Shown one piece after another: positions 39,338 to 48,277 of a stretch of 64,000 bases of DNA. The first letter of the stretch is position 1. The number at the start of each line of letters is the position of its first letter. A program made the translations under genes and the position numbers. Origin of the DNA: Phycisphaerae bacterium (lineage in GTDB: Bacteria > Planctomycetota > Phycisphaerae > UBA1845 > Fen-1342); contig JAJVHV010000007.1 of NCBI GenBank assembly GCA_022072445.1, positions 1 to 64,000 of the forward strand, in the 5' to 3' direction. The notes under the pieces are model-generated. The model was not told the origin of the DNA, searched no databases, and was given only the letters and a program-made list of their open reading frames with translations.

Positions 39338-39478
39338 GCACAGCCGCCCTCGGCTGGCAGAGCGCAGCCGACCTCCGCTGTGGAACTGTGGAATGCAGCC
39401 GCCCTCGGCTGCACTCCAATTCGCCCGCTGGCGCTTCGCGCTCGGATGACATGTGGCACAGCCGCCCTCGGCTGTGCC
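39338..39478. repeat. Three copies of a small palindrome
   Basis: Each copy centres on CAGCCG-CCCT-CGGCTG. Copy 1 is at 39341-39356 (6-bp arms), copy 2 at 39394-39413 (8-bp arms starting TGCAGCCG), and copy 3 at 39455-39478 (10-bp arms starting GGCACAGCCG). The loop CCCT is identical. They lie between the TPR protein and asnA, which converge, and are likely a dispersed intergenic repeat family that may also end transcription. Confidence 0.75.
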
Positions 39479-39489
39479 GCGCCCGCCGG

Positions 39490-40620
39490 CTATTCGATCA
39501 CGTGGATGTTCTTCCGGCGACACATCTCCTTCAGCACGTTGGGCCACACCGTCGCACTCACTTCGCCCAGGTGCGCCTTCTTCAGCAACGACATGTACGT
39601 CCGCGACTGTCCGATCCCGCCGCCGATGCTCAGCGGCAGGACGTTGTTCAGCACCGCCTGGTGATATGGCAGCTTCATGAAATCAAGCTGATTCGTCAGC
39701 TCGAGCTGCCGCCGGAGCGTTTCGGCGTTCACGCGAATGCCCATCGAGCTCAGCTCGTGCCGCCGCCGCGTCACCGGGTTCCATACCAGGATGTCCCCGT
39801 TCAGCCCGTGCATGGGCCGCCCGTCGGCCGAGCGCGTCTCGGTCACCCAATCGTCGTAATCCGCGGCGCGCATCTCGTGCGGATACCCGTCCTTCAGCGT
39901 CCACCCGATCCCGTAAATGAACACCGCCCGATAGTCCTGCAAGATCGCGGTTTCACGCTGCTTGCGCGGCAAGTCGGGAAAGCGTTCGAGAATGTCCTCG
40001 GCGTGCATGAACGTCAGCTTTTCGGGCAGGTTCGGATACCTGTCGCTGCGGAGCTTCGGAAAGAGCTTCTGCACGTGCCGCTCGGCGCCGGTCAGCACGT
40101 GCCAGATCTTCTCGACGATTTCGGTCAGGAATTTCAGATTGCGCTGGTCGGCCGTGATCGCCCGCTCCCAGTCCCACTGATCGACATACACGCTGTGGTC
40201 GTGATCGAGAAAGTAATCCTTGCGCACGGCACGCATGTCCGTCAGCAGACCCTGCCCCGGATGCATCCCGAACTGCTTCAGGGCCACCCGCTTCCACTTC
40301 GTCGCCGCCTGAACCACCTGCGCGTCGATCGGGTGCTTCTCGTGATCGTTGCTGATGTGAAACTGCACCGGCGTCCGCGAGCCGTCGCGGTCGAGATAGT
40401 CGTTCACGCCGCTTTCCACGTCGACAATCAGCGGCACCGTCACGCGGATCAGGCTGAGTTCACGGCACAGGTGCTCCTCGATGAAGTCCTTGGCCGCAAA
40501 CAGCGCCTCCTGCGTCTCGCGCGGACTCAGCAGCGAGCGATAGTCCTGCGGCAGAATGGACTCCAGCTCCGTGTAATCCCCGATTCCCGGCCCGGCCAGA
40601 TCGGCTTTCTTGTCCGCCAT
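39490..40620 (-). CDS. asnA: Aspartate-ammonia ligase (asparagine synthetase A)
   Basis: The 376-aa protein matches AsnA, a class II aminoacyl-tRNA-synthetase-like enzyme that makes Asn from Asp, ammonia and ATP. Visible family segments are SLLSPRETQEALFAAKDFI, LIVDVESGVNDYLDRDG, GMHPGQGLLTDMRAVRKD, YVDQWDWERAI and LPLSIGGGIGQSR near the end. It is longer than the ~330-aa E. coli enzyme. GAGGTGGAG precedes the ATG at 40620. It stands alone. Confidence 0.93.
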   Translation of the reverse strand: MADKKADLAGPGIGDYTELESILPQDYRSLLSPRETQEALFAAKDFIEEHLCRELSLIRVTVPLIVDVESGVNDYLDRDGSRTPVQFHISNDHEKHPIDAQVVQAATKWKRVALKQFGMHPGQGLLTDMRAVRKDYFLDHDHSVYVDQWDWERAITADQRNLKFLTEIVEKIWHVLTGAERHVQKLFPKLRSDRYPNLPEKLTFMHAEDILERFPDLPRKQRETAILQDYRAVFIYGIGWTLKDGYPHEMRAADYDDWVTETRSADGRPMHGLNGDILVWNPVTRRRHELSSMGIRVNAETLRRQLELTNQLDFMKLPYHQAVLNNVLPLSIGGGIGQSRTYMSLLKKAHLGEVSATVWPNVLKEMCRRKNIHVIE

Positions 40621-40952
40621 GGGCGTGCTCCACCTCGTAAGTTCGTCCGATGTGCGGCAGGCGCCCGCCTGCCGACCACCTCGTCACATGCACGCGCCGT
40701 GCCACGCCACCGCGCCCGGTGGGGCGGTTGACTCTGACCGCCGGCTCCGCCGGGGAGGGCGGTGCAGACGGGGAGCGTGGCCACGGTGGGCCGACGCTAT
40801 GGGAACGGCGAAGAGCGAGTTCAGAATAGCGAGTTGAACTGCGACGCGTGGCCACAAGAGGGCCGACGCTACGGCGCGTGGCCATCGGGGGCCGACGCGG
40901 CGGTAAATGGCGAATAGCGAATTACGAATAACGAATTTGAATGGCGACCGAA
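40621..40952. repeat. Intergenic region with three copies of a ~25-nt imperfect palindrome
   Basis: No gene seen. Copies at 40774-40798, 40846-40870 and 40875-40898 start with GCGTGGCC and end with GGCCGACGC. The arms GCGT/ACGC and GGCC/GGCC can pair. Between and after them are AT-richer stretches with repeated GCGAATAGCGAAT-like words. This looks like a repeat nursery rather than regulatory DNA. Confidence 0.6.
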
Positions 40953-42857
40953 TCAGGGCGCCAGGGCGCGGACGGCCGACATGATGGCGTCGGCGGCCTC
41001 GGCGTAGGCGGCGCGGTCGTGGGCGCGGTCGGCCAATCGTGAGAGGTCGACCGGTTTTCCGTAGCGGACGACGGCGCGATGGCGGGTGAAGAACGTGCGC
41101 GCGACGCTGTCCGAGTACTTCACGCCGCTGATGTGCACGGGGATGACGGTGGCGGCGGAGCGGAGGGCGGCGAATCCGATGCCGGCCTTGGGGTCGACGG
41201 ATTCGCCCGGAGCTTCGAAGCGGCCCTGCGGGAATACGCCGAGGCAGCCCTGGGCGTCAAGCTCGCGGAGCATGCCGCGCAGGGTCGATTTTTGCGGGCG
41301 CTCGCGGTCGATCGGGATGCAGCCGATCAGCCGCTGGAACCAGCCGGCGATGGGGATGCGGTAGTAGGAGCGTTCGACGAGGAACGCGACGCGGCGGTGG
41401 GGGCAGGTGGCGTAGATCAGGATCGGATCGATGCCCGAGCTGTGGTTGGCGGCGAGAATGACCGGGCCGTGGCGCGGGATGGTGCACGGGCCGACGCGCC
41501 GCACGCGGAACATGAAGCGGGCGTAGAAGCTGGCGAAGCGCCAGACGAGCGTCAGCAGCGGGCGATGCGCCGACGCGCGGCGATAGACGCGCTGGGCGGC
41601 GATGAGGGCGGCGAACATGCCGAGGGCGGCGATCAGCAGCAATCCGGGGACGTAGCGATCCAGCGCGGGGATGTTCGGCAGGCCGATGGCGCCGGTGGCC
41701 AGGACCATCGCCGCCATCGTGCACGTGTCGGAGACGCCGAAGACGCGTCCGCGGCGCGAGTCGGGGACGAAGCGCTGGATGGTCGCCATGGCGGTGACGA
41801 GCAGCGCGGCGCCGGCGCCGCCGATGCCGAAGAGGCATAGTCCGGAGGCGAGGCGTCCGAGCTTGAAGACGTAGGTCAGATCGAGCGCGAGAAGCCAGGC
41901 CGCGGCGCCGCCCAGCGCGAGCGACACGGCGATCTGCACAGGCATGGCGGGTCCGACGACGGTCATGACGGCGGCGCCGGCGGCGAGTCCGATGCCGATG
42001 ATGCCGCGATACATGCCGGCTTCGGTGAGCTGGCCGCCGAAGATCTCGCGGACGATGGCGGGGACGCAGGAGATGACGATTCCGGCGGCGGCCCAGAAGA
42101 CGGTGAGCAGGAGGATCATCTGGAGGATGCGGCGGTGCGTGGCGACGTAATGGAAACCCTGCCGGACGGGGGTCCAAATGCCCTGGAGGGCTGGGTGAGG
42201 GACGGCGCGCGTGCGGTGCATGGCTATGAGGCTGACGAAGATGGCGCTGAGGACGAACGTGAGCGCGTTGGCGCGGTAGTTCCAGATGGGACCGGCGTGC
42301 TGGGCGAGCCAGCCGCCGACGACGGCGCTGAGGATGGCGCCGATGGTTCCGAGTGCGTTGATGAGGGCGTTGGCGCGGACGAGCTGATCGTCGCGGATGA
42401 GCGTGGGGAGCATGGCCTGGCGCGCGGGTGAGAAGAAGGCGGCGAGTGCTCCGACGGCGGCGAGCGGGATGACGATGGCGTAGTCGCCGAGGCCGGCGGG
42501 CTCGAGCGCGCGCGCCAGGGCGGCGACGATGGCGGCGAGGTTGAAGACGACGGCGGCGCGGAGCAGGTCGGCGGCGACCATGGTGGTGCGGCGGCTGAAG
42601 CGATCGGACCACCAGCCTGCGAGCGGGCCGAGCAGGACGAAGGGGAGGAAGAAACCGAAGCTGATGAGGGCCTGGACGCGGGTGGCGTCGGGGCGCTCGA
42701 GGCCGCCGCGCTGCTGAAGCAGCGCCATTTCGCTGAGGTGGTCGCCGACGGCGGCGACGCCGTAGCCGGCCCAGAGCAGGACGAAGTTTCGATTCTGGAC
42801 CAGCCAGTCGGGGAGTGTGGGGCTGTGGGGCGGTGGCGGGGTGGCGCTGTTGGGCAT
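40953..42857 (-). CDS. Fused MFS transporter and PlsC-type acyltransferase (LplT-Aas-like)
   Basis: From ATG 42857 the protein is 634 aa. Residues ~15-430 are an MFS transporter (about 12 hydrophobic segments, loop motif GWWSDRFSRRTTM). From ~450 on is a 1-acylglycerol-phosphate acyltransferase domain with VILAANHSSGIDP (His-x4-Asp catalytic) and GVFPQGRFEAPGES. In E. coli lysophospholipid import (LplT) and re-acylation (Aas) are separate neighbours; here both activities appear in one chain, so it likely flips and re-acylates lysophospholipids or an analogous lipid. No AMP-ligase domain follows. In-frame sequence upstream of 42857 reads as non-protein. Confidence 0.85.
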   Translation of the reverse strand: MPNSATPPPPHSPTLPDWLVQNRNFVLLWAGYGVAAVGDHLSEMALLQQRGGLERPDATRVQALISFGFFLPFVLLGPLAGWWSDRFSRRTTMVAADLLRAAVVFNLAAIVAALARALEPAGLGDYAIVIPLAAVGALAAFFSPARQAMLPTLIRDDQLVRANALINALGTIGAILSAVVGGWLAQHAGPIWNYRANALTFVLSAIFVSLIAMHRTRAVPHPALQGIWTPVRQGFHYVATHRRILQMILLLTVFWAAAGIVISCVPAIVREIFGGQLTEAGMYRGIIGIGLAAGAAVMTVVGPAMPVQIAVSLALGGAAAWLLALDLTYVFKLGRLASGLCLFGIGGAGAALLVTAMATIQRFVPDSRRGRVFGVSDTCTMAAMVLATGAIGLPNIPALDRYVPGLLLIAALGMFAALIAAQRVYRRASAHRPLLTLVWRFASFYARFMFRVRRVGPCTIPRHGPVILAANHSSGIDPILIYATCPHRRVAFLVERSYYRIPIAGWFQRLIGCIPIDRERPQKSTLRGMLRELDAQGCLGVFPQGRFEAPGESVDPKAGIGFAALRSAATVIPVHISGVKYSDSVARTFFTRHRAVVRYGKPVDLSRLADRAHDRAAYAEAADAIMSAVRALAP

Positions 42858-43228
42858 CCGCGACAGGGTAGTAGGGCGCGAGTTGCGAAAGAAGGTCCCC
42901 GCGCTGGTCCCGCGTCGGGCCGGCTCGCGGTGGAGCCGGCCCCCGGCCCGGAACGAGGCGGGGACGTGACGTAGTTTTCGTGGCAGGCGCCGCGGAAGCG
43001 AGAATCGCGCGGCGGACGATCCTAGTGACTGTTCAACCGGCGCTGGCCGCGACCGAAGGGTCGTGGCCGGCAGCCGAAGTGGCGCAAATACCCGCCCGCT
43101 CAACAGGCGCGCGACCGCGGGATCCACCGCCGCGGCGCGAGACAAGATGAAGGGCATCGAAGGTCATATTCGGATCCGTCGCCTTGGGGGGCGCGAGCTG
43201 CACCGCCGGAAGCGCGCTGCACGGACGA
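42858..43228. other. Intergenic region after the smc-side genes
   Basis: I see no gene. A strong hairpin at 43045-43068 has 10-bp arms GGCCGCGACC/GGTCGTGGCC with one G-U pair and a GAAG loop. It may end leftward transcription from smc and the micro-gene, although no T-run follows. Confidence 0.45.
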
Positions 43229-43309
43229 CTACATGGCGGCCCGCTTCTTCTTCTTGGCCTTCTTCTTGGAACCCTTCTTGGCCTTCTTTGCGGCTTTCTT
43301 CTTCGCCAT
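43229..43309 (-). CDS. Lysine-rich 26-aa micro-protein (histone H1-like tail)
   Basis: Read leftward from ATG 43309, the frame gives MAKKKAAKKAKKGSKKKAKK, then KKRAAM and a stop at 43229. It is about 60% Lys, like the Lys/Ala tails of H1-like nucleoid proteins, so non-specific DNA or RNA binding is expected. AAGGG lies just upstream. It sits 36 bp after the smc stop on the same strand and is probably co-transcribed, suggesting a link with chromosome packing (inference). Simple-sequence drift that happens to be open is the main alternative. Confidence 0.6.
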   Translation of the reverse strand: MAKKKAAKKAKKGSKKKAKKKKRAAM

Positions 43310-43345
43310 TTTTTCCCTTTCGAAAAAAAGGAAACGTAGAAACGC

Positions 43346-46300
43346 TCACGCCACGATTGGCGTTTGCACACGATCGTGAAAGCGGACGCTGACGCGCTTG
43401 CTGACGCCGGCCTCTTCCATAGTGACGCCGTAGAGCGCGTCGGCGCACTGCATGGTGGTCTTGCTGTGCGTGATGATGATGAATTGAGAATGAACGAGAA
43501 AGTCCTGTATGACCATATTGAAGCGTTCGTTGTTCGACTCATCAAGGGCCGCGTCGACTTCGTCGAGAATTGCGAAGGGCGACGGCTTGCTCTTGAAGAC
43601 GGCGAGCAGCAGCGCGACGGCGGTCATGGTCTTCTCGCCGCCGCTGAGCAGCGAGATGCTCTGCGGCTCTTTTCCGGGCGGGCGGGCGATGATCTCGATG
43701 CCGCATTCGAGCGGCAGCTCGGGGTTTTCGAGCACGATGTCGGCGCGGCCGCCGCCGAAAAGTTTGCGGTACAGCTCGCGGAAGTGTTCGCGGATCTGCT
43801 CGAAGGCGGCGGTGAAGCGGGATTGCGAGGCTTCGTCGAGTTCGCGGATGAGGGCGACGAGCTGCTCGATGGATTGGTTGAGGTCGGCGCGCTGCGCGAC
43901 GAGGTTTTCGTAGCGTGGGCTGAGTTCGTCGAGTTCGGCGAGGGCGTCGAGGTTGACGTTGCCGAGGCGTTCGATGCGGCCGCGCAGGTCGTCGATTTCG
44001 GCGCGGATCGCGTCCCAGTCCTGGTCGGCGTGTTGGTAGCTGGCGTAAAGCGCCGGGAGTTCGACGCCCAGCTCGTCGTGGATGCGCTGCACGAGCGCTT
44101 CGATGCGGACCAGCGCTTCGCGGAGTTCGATTTCGGCGGCGCGGCCCTGGGCGTCGGCCGTGTCGATGGCGGCGCGGAGCTGGCGGGTGCGGGTCGCGTG
44201 GGATTCGGCGGCTTCGCGCAGCGCGTCGCGCTGGGCGCCGAGCGCGAGGAGTTGTTCGGCGAGCCGGGCGGCGTCGGCGACGAGCGTCTCGCGGCGCTGG
44301 CGGGCGGCGACAATTTCGCCGGCGATCTGCTCGGCGCGGCGGGCGGCGTCGTCGATTTCGGCAGCGATCTGGGCCTGTTCGTGCTGGGCGGCGGAGCGCT
44401 GCGATTCGAGCCGTTCGAGGGAGGCGGCCAGCGCGGCGGACTTTTCGGCGAGGCGGCCGTGATCGACGCGCGCGGCGGTCAGCCGTTCGGTGGCGCGGCG
44501 CGACTGTTCCTCCGCGTCCTGTTGAGCGCTGAGCTGTGCGTCGATGCGGGCGGATTCGGCGGCGTGCGCCTGGGAGGCGTCGGCGCGCTGCTCGGAGAGC
44601 CGGCCGAGCGTTTCGTCGATTTCGGCCAGCGACTGGTGCAGGTGGTCGAGCTCGCGGTCGGTGGCGGCGAGCTGCTGCTCGACCCGCGCCGACCACTCGG
44701 CGAGGTTGTCGCGGCGGTGGCGGAGTTCGGATTCGCGGCGGGCGAGCTGCGTGTGCTCGTCGAGCGCGGCCTGGCGCTGGATTTCGAGGTCGGAGGCCTG
44801 GTCGGCACAGGCTGCGAGGGCGCGGGATTGCCGGGCGAGGTCGGATTCGACCTCGTCGAGTCGGGCGCGGAGGGCGCGGATCTCGGTTTTTCGGCTGATG
44901 AGGCCGCCGCCGCCGCCGCCGCGGCCGATGGCGAGGAGGCCTTCGCTACCGACGACGGTGCCGTCGGGGTCGATGAAGAGGAATCCGCGCGGGGCGTTGG
45001 CCGCGAGGGCCAGGGCGCGTTCGCGCGAGTCGACGAGGACGACGCGTTCGAAGAGCAGGTCGGCGAGCGGTTCGAAGCGCGGCTCGCAGGTGATGAAGCG
45101 TCGCGCGGCGGCGACGAAGCCGGGGGCCTGTTCGTAGGAAGTGGCGCGGTCGACGCCGGCGAGTCGGTCGAGGGCGAACACCTCGATGGCGCCGGGCGGG
45201 CCGCCGCGGCGCTGGAGTTCGCTGAGGAAGTTGTAGGTGTTGGCGACGACGAGGTGTTTCTCGAAGCGTGCCAGGACGCTTTCGAGCTGCGGGAGGTATT
45301 GGGCGTCGACGCGGAAAACGTCGGCGACGAGGCCGACGACGGGGGCGGACTCGGCCGGAGCTTCGTCGCGCCAGGCGAGAACGCAGCGCGTGGCTTCGTC
45401 GATGCCTTCCTGGCGCTGCTCCAGGTCTTCGAGCAGCTCGAGGCGCGAGAGCGCGGCGCTGCGCTCCTCGCGGCCGGCGGCGATGCGGGCCTCGGCGTCG
45501 CGGCGGGCGGTCTGGACGCCGGCGAGCGCGTCGTCGAGCCGGCGGGCGCGCTGCTGGGCGTTGGCCAGGAGGCGATCGAAGCCCGACAGCTCTGCGGCGC
45601 AGGCGGCGGCGGCGGCCTGGACGCGCTGGCGTTCGGCGGAGGTTTCGTGGCGGCGCTCCGCGAGGGCGGCGCGCTGCCGGTTGAGGCGCTCGGCCAGCGA
45701 GGCGAGGTTGCTCTGCTCGTTGCTGAGCAGGGCTTCGCGGCGGGCGGCTTCGAACGCCGCGGCGCGGAGCTGGTCGACGGCGAGGCGGGAATCGGCGGCG
45801 CGCTGCTCGGATTCGGCGGCGACGAGGCGGAGTTGTTCGAGGGTGCGTTCGTGCTCGGCGGCGCTGGCGGCGAGTGCGTCGCGCTGCGCGGCTTCGTGAC
45901 CGATGCGCTCGTCGAGGTACTGCAACTGGTTGACGAGTTCGGCATCGCGGGCCGCGCGGCGCTGGCGCGTCAGCTCGAGCTCCTGGCGGCGGTGCTCGGC
46001 CTGCGCGGTGCGTTCGAGCAGCGAAGCGGCCTCGGTATTGAGGCGGGCGATTTCAGCTTCGGTGTCGTGGATGTGCTGGTCGAGCGCCCGCTGGGCCGCG
46101 TCGAGGCCGGCGGCGTCGCCGTCGGCGGCGTCGAGCTGGTCGCGCAGGGCGAGCAGCTCGGCGCTGCATGTTTCGCAGCGCTGGGCGATGGCGCTGCGCG
46201 ACTGCTCGAGGGCGTGATATTCGGCCAGGGCGTAGGACGAGCGCAGTTCGCGGAGGCGCGACTGGCACTCGAGGAAGTTGCGCGCTTTGCCGGCGGCGAG

Positions 46301-46918
46301 CTTGACGCTGCGCAGGCGGCGCTCCACCTCGTCGATCACGTCGTTGAGGCGCAGCAGGTTGTTTCGGACGCGCTCGAGCTTGCGCTCGGTCTCGAGTTTG
46401 CGGACCTTGTATTTGCTGATGCCGGCGGCCTCTTCGAAGATTTCGCGGCGTTCGGCGGGGTTGGCGCGGAGCAGGGCGTCGACCTGGCCCTGCTCGATGA
46501 GGCTGTAGGCGTCGACGCCGATGCCGGTGTCGAGGAACAGGTCGCGGATGTCGCGGAGTCGGCAGCGCTCCGCATTGAGGCGGTATTCGCTGGCGCCGTC
46601 GGCGTAGAGCAGGCGTGTGACGGCGACCTCGTCGCGGTCGATTGGGAGGGTTCGGTCGGCGTTATCGAACGTGAGTTCGACTTCGGCGGCGTTGGCGGAT
46701 TTACGGGACCTGGCGCCGGCGAAGATGACGTCGTTCATGCGGGTGCCGCGGAGGCTTTTGGCGGATTGTTCGCCGAGGACCCATTTGATGGCGTCGACGA
46801 CGTTTGATTTTCCGCAGCCGTTCGGGCCGACAATTATGGTTATTCCGTGTCCGAAATCGAATTGGGTCTTGTCGGCGAAGCTTTTGAATCCGAGCATGAC
46901 GACGCGTTTGAGGAACAT
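43346..46918 (-). CDS. smc: Chromosome segregation protein SMC
   Basis: The 1190-aa protein begins FLKRVVMLGFKSFADKT and has Walker A GPNGCGKSNVVDA. A long Ala/Glu/Arg-rich coiled coil follows, then the hinge near the middle (VVGLVADVFRVDAQYLPQLE through SEGLLAIGRGGGGGGLISRK). The second coil leads to signature LLSGGEKTMTAVALLLA and Walker B FAILDEVDAALDE. It loops and compacts DNA with ScpA/ScpB, which are not in the window. ATG 46918 is preferred over 46945 because family members start with MFLK. The opposite strand shows a very long open frame, an artefact of GC-biased codon use. Confidence 0.97.
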   Translation of the reverse strand: MFLKRVVMLGFKSFADKTQFDFGHGITIIVGPNGCGKSNVVDAIKWVLGEQSAKSLRGTRMNDVIFAGARSRKSANAAEVELTFDNADRTLPIDRDEVAVTRLLYADGASEYRLNAERCRLRDIRDLFLDTGIGVDAYSLIEQGQVDALLRANPAERREIFEEAAGISKYKVRKLETERKLERVRNNLLRLNDVIDEVERRLRSVKLAAGKARNFLECQSRLRELRSSYALAEYHALEQSRSAIAQRCETCSAELLALRDQLDAADGDAAGLDAAQRALDQHIHDTEAEIARLNTEAASLLERTAQAEHRRQELELTRQRRAARDAELVNQLQYLDERIGHEAAQRDALAASAAEHERTLEQLRLVAAESEQRAADSRLAVDQLRAAAFEAARREALLSNEQSNLASLAERLNRQRAALAERRHETSAERQRVQAAAAACAAELSGFDRLLANAQQRARRLDDALAGVQTARRDAEARIAAGREERSAALSRLELLEDLEQRQEGIDEATRCVLAWRDEAPAESAPVVGLVADVFRVDAQYLPQLESVLARFEKHLVVANTYNFLSELQRRGGPPGAIEVFALDRLAGVDRATSYEQAPGFVAAARRFITCEPRFEPLADLLFERVVLVDSRERALALAANAPRGFLFIDPDGTVVGSEGLLAIGRGGGGGGLISRKTEIRALRARLDEVESDLARQSRALAACADQASDLEIQRQAALDEHTQLARRESELRHRRDNLAEWSARVEQQLAATDRELDHLHQSLAEIDETLGRLSEQRADASQAHAAESARIDAQLSAQQDAEEQSRRATERLTAARVDHGRLAEKSAALAASLERLESQRSAAQHEQAQIAAEIDDAARRAEQIAGEIVAARQRRETLVADAARLAEQLLALGAQRDALREAAESHATRTRQLRAAIDTADAQGRAAEIELREALVRIEALVQRIHDELGVELPALYASYQHADQDWDAIRAEIDDLRGRIERLGNVNLDALAELDELSPRYENLVAQRADLNQSIEQLVALIRELDEASQSRFTAAFEQIREHFRELYRKLFGGGRADIVLENPELPLECGIEIIARPPGKEPQSISLLSGGEKTMTAVALLLAVFKSKPSPFAILDEVDAALDESNNERFNMVIQDFLVHSQFIIITHSKTTMQCADALYGVTMEEAGVSKRVSVRFHDRVQTPIVA

Positions 46919-47373
46919 ATGGGACCGGAGCTGGTGAGGTAGCACCTGTGGGGGCGTGGAATAAGATTCGGTACCATATCCCGCGCGCCCGCGAGTAACA
47001 GGTTAACATGGAGTGTGGGCGTTGGCAAGGGAGGGATGCGGTGGCGAGAAAAGGGGTTAGAAATAGGGGGAAAAGCCTTGCAATCGGGTGGTGTGCTGGT
47101 TAAGGTATGAGACAGCAGTAGATCGGCGCTTGCTGGAAGGATCGCGGTCAAGCGATTGTCTCGGCGAGTGTTCCGGTAAAAGGAGCGGTAACGAGGTATC
47201 ACGCGCCGACGCAGTGAATGTTTCGAACTTCAGGCTTGCAAATCTCGAAGTCGGCGAGTATAAAGTGGCAAAGTGGACGGGGAGGGTGAGCGGCACCCAC
47301 CTCAAACGTATGTCTCAGGAGGCAGGAAGCACACATCGGCAACTGCTTCGCATCACTGAGGGAGAATCGCCTT
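46919..47373. other. Divergent intergenic region between smc and the PEP-CTERM gene
   Basis: No gene found. It is clearly richer in A+T than the genes. It contains the PEP-CTERM promoter at 47236-47264 and a ~100-nt leader; the smc promoter should lie near its left end but I could not fix its boxes. Confidence 0.5.
47236..47264 (+). promoter_or_regulatory. Sigma70-type promoter of the PEP-CTERM gene
   Basis: -35 TTGCAA (47236-47241) and -10 TATAAA (47259-47264), spaced by 17 bp. The predicted start near 47271 leaves about 100 nt of leader before ATG 47374, with GAGGGAG as the ribosome binding site. Confidence 0.65.
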
Positions 47374-48132
47374 ATGAGAAAGTTGATTGCTGCGCTGGCT
47401 ATCGCTGGTCTGACCGTTGGGTTCGCCCAGGCTCAGACCGAAATTGGCCGTCTGTTCTTCCAGGACAAGGCCGACTACATGGCCAACAACGGCGGTGCCG
47501 ATCTCGACTCTGAGCTCGGCGCTCGCGGCACGCCGGACGTGCTGACGTACGCGAATCCGGACGGGACCGCGGCAAGCGCTCGCTACTACCTGTTCTGGGA
47601 ATCGCACCTCGCGAACATGAAGATGAACTCGATCGACATCGACATTCGCGCGGTCGGCGCCGGCAACATCACGGCGTGGAACATTTACAACACGAACATT
47701 TCGATCCAGACTCGCTGGAACGGCATCGGCAACAAGACCACCACCGGTACGGTGAGCGAGATCACGCAGATCGCGATGATCAACGTGACGCAGTTCGGCG
47801 TGCAGAACAACGCGACCGCCAACACGCAGGACCCGCACTACAACCGTAACGTCGAAGACGGCGGTTCGGTCCGTGGTACGACCCTGCTGGGTTGGGTTGA
47901 CGTTGCCCGCACCGGTGCCAGCGTCGAGCTGTTCATCGACGTGGGTCCGGCCCTGATCGCCCGTTCGGGCGGCACGCCGCAGGACCGCGTGTTCTTCGGT
48001 TTCGGCGATGCGTCGGTTCAGGTTTCGCCGGCCAACAACACGTCGACGGCGTTTGATGCCCGTCTGACCCCGGAGCCTGCCAGCCTCGCGCTGCTGGGCC
48101 TGGGCGCTCTGGCCCTGCGTCGTCGTCGCTAA
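47374..48132 (+). CDS. PEP-CTERM sorted exported protein
   Basis: The 252-aa protein has a classic signal peptide (MRKLIAALAIAG... AQA, about 21 residues), a beta-rich body with many Asn/Thr, and a C-terminal sorting tag: PEP, hydrophobic ASLALLGLGALAL, then RRRR. PEP-CTERM tags are recognised by exosortase, which removes the tail; such proteins are usually linked to extracellular polysaccharide. No exosortase is in the window. Its codon use looks less extreme in GC than that of the neighbours, and it has its own promoter and terminator, consistent with strong expression. Confidence 0.9.
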   Translation: MRKLIAALAIAGLTVGFAQAQTEIGRLFFQDKADYMANNGGADLDSELGARGTPDVLTYANPDGTAASARYYLFWESHLANMKMNSIDIDIRAVGAGNITAWNIYNTNISIQTRWNGIGNKTTTGTVSEITQIAMINVTQFGVQNNATANTQDPHYNRNVEDGGSVRGTTLLGWVDVARTGASVELFIDVGPALIARSGGTPQDRVFFGFGDASVQVSPANNTSTAFDARLTPEPASLALLGLGALALRRRR

Positions 48133-48165
48133 TCTGACGCGAAGCTAGAGACCACAGCACTTTGG

Positions 48166-48201
48166 AGAGGGCTGGCTCGAGAGAGTCAGCCCTCTTTCTT
48201 T
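48166..48201 (+). terminator. Rho-independent terminator of the PEP-CTERM gene
   Basis: A 13-bp stem (AGAGGGCTGGCTC with GAGTCAGCCCTCT, one G-U pair) closes a GAGA loop and is followed by TTCTTT. It lies 33 bp after the stop codon. Confidence 0.9.
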
Positions 48202-48277
48202 AGACTGGGACGGTCGCGCCTAGGTGGTGGGGATCAGGGATCAGGGAAACAGGGAACACAAAAAAGCAGGGCGCGCG

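Noticed and set aside
43364-46807. Very long open frame opposite smc (over 1100 codons)
   Set aside because: It has no family motifs and is explained by the GC-rich third positions of smc, which itself has every expected motif.
47088-47513. Open frame overlapping the leader and start of the PEP-CTERM gene
   Set aside because: Overlaps a promoter and a well-supported gene in another frame; no motif.
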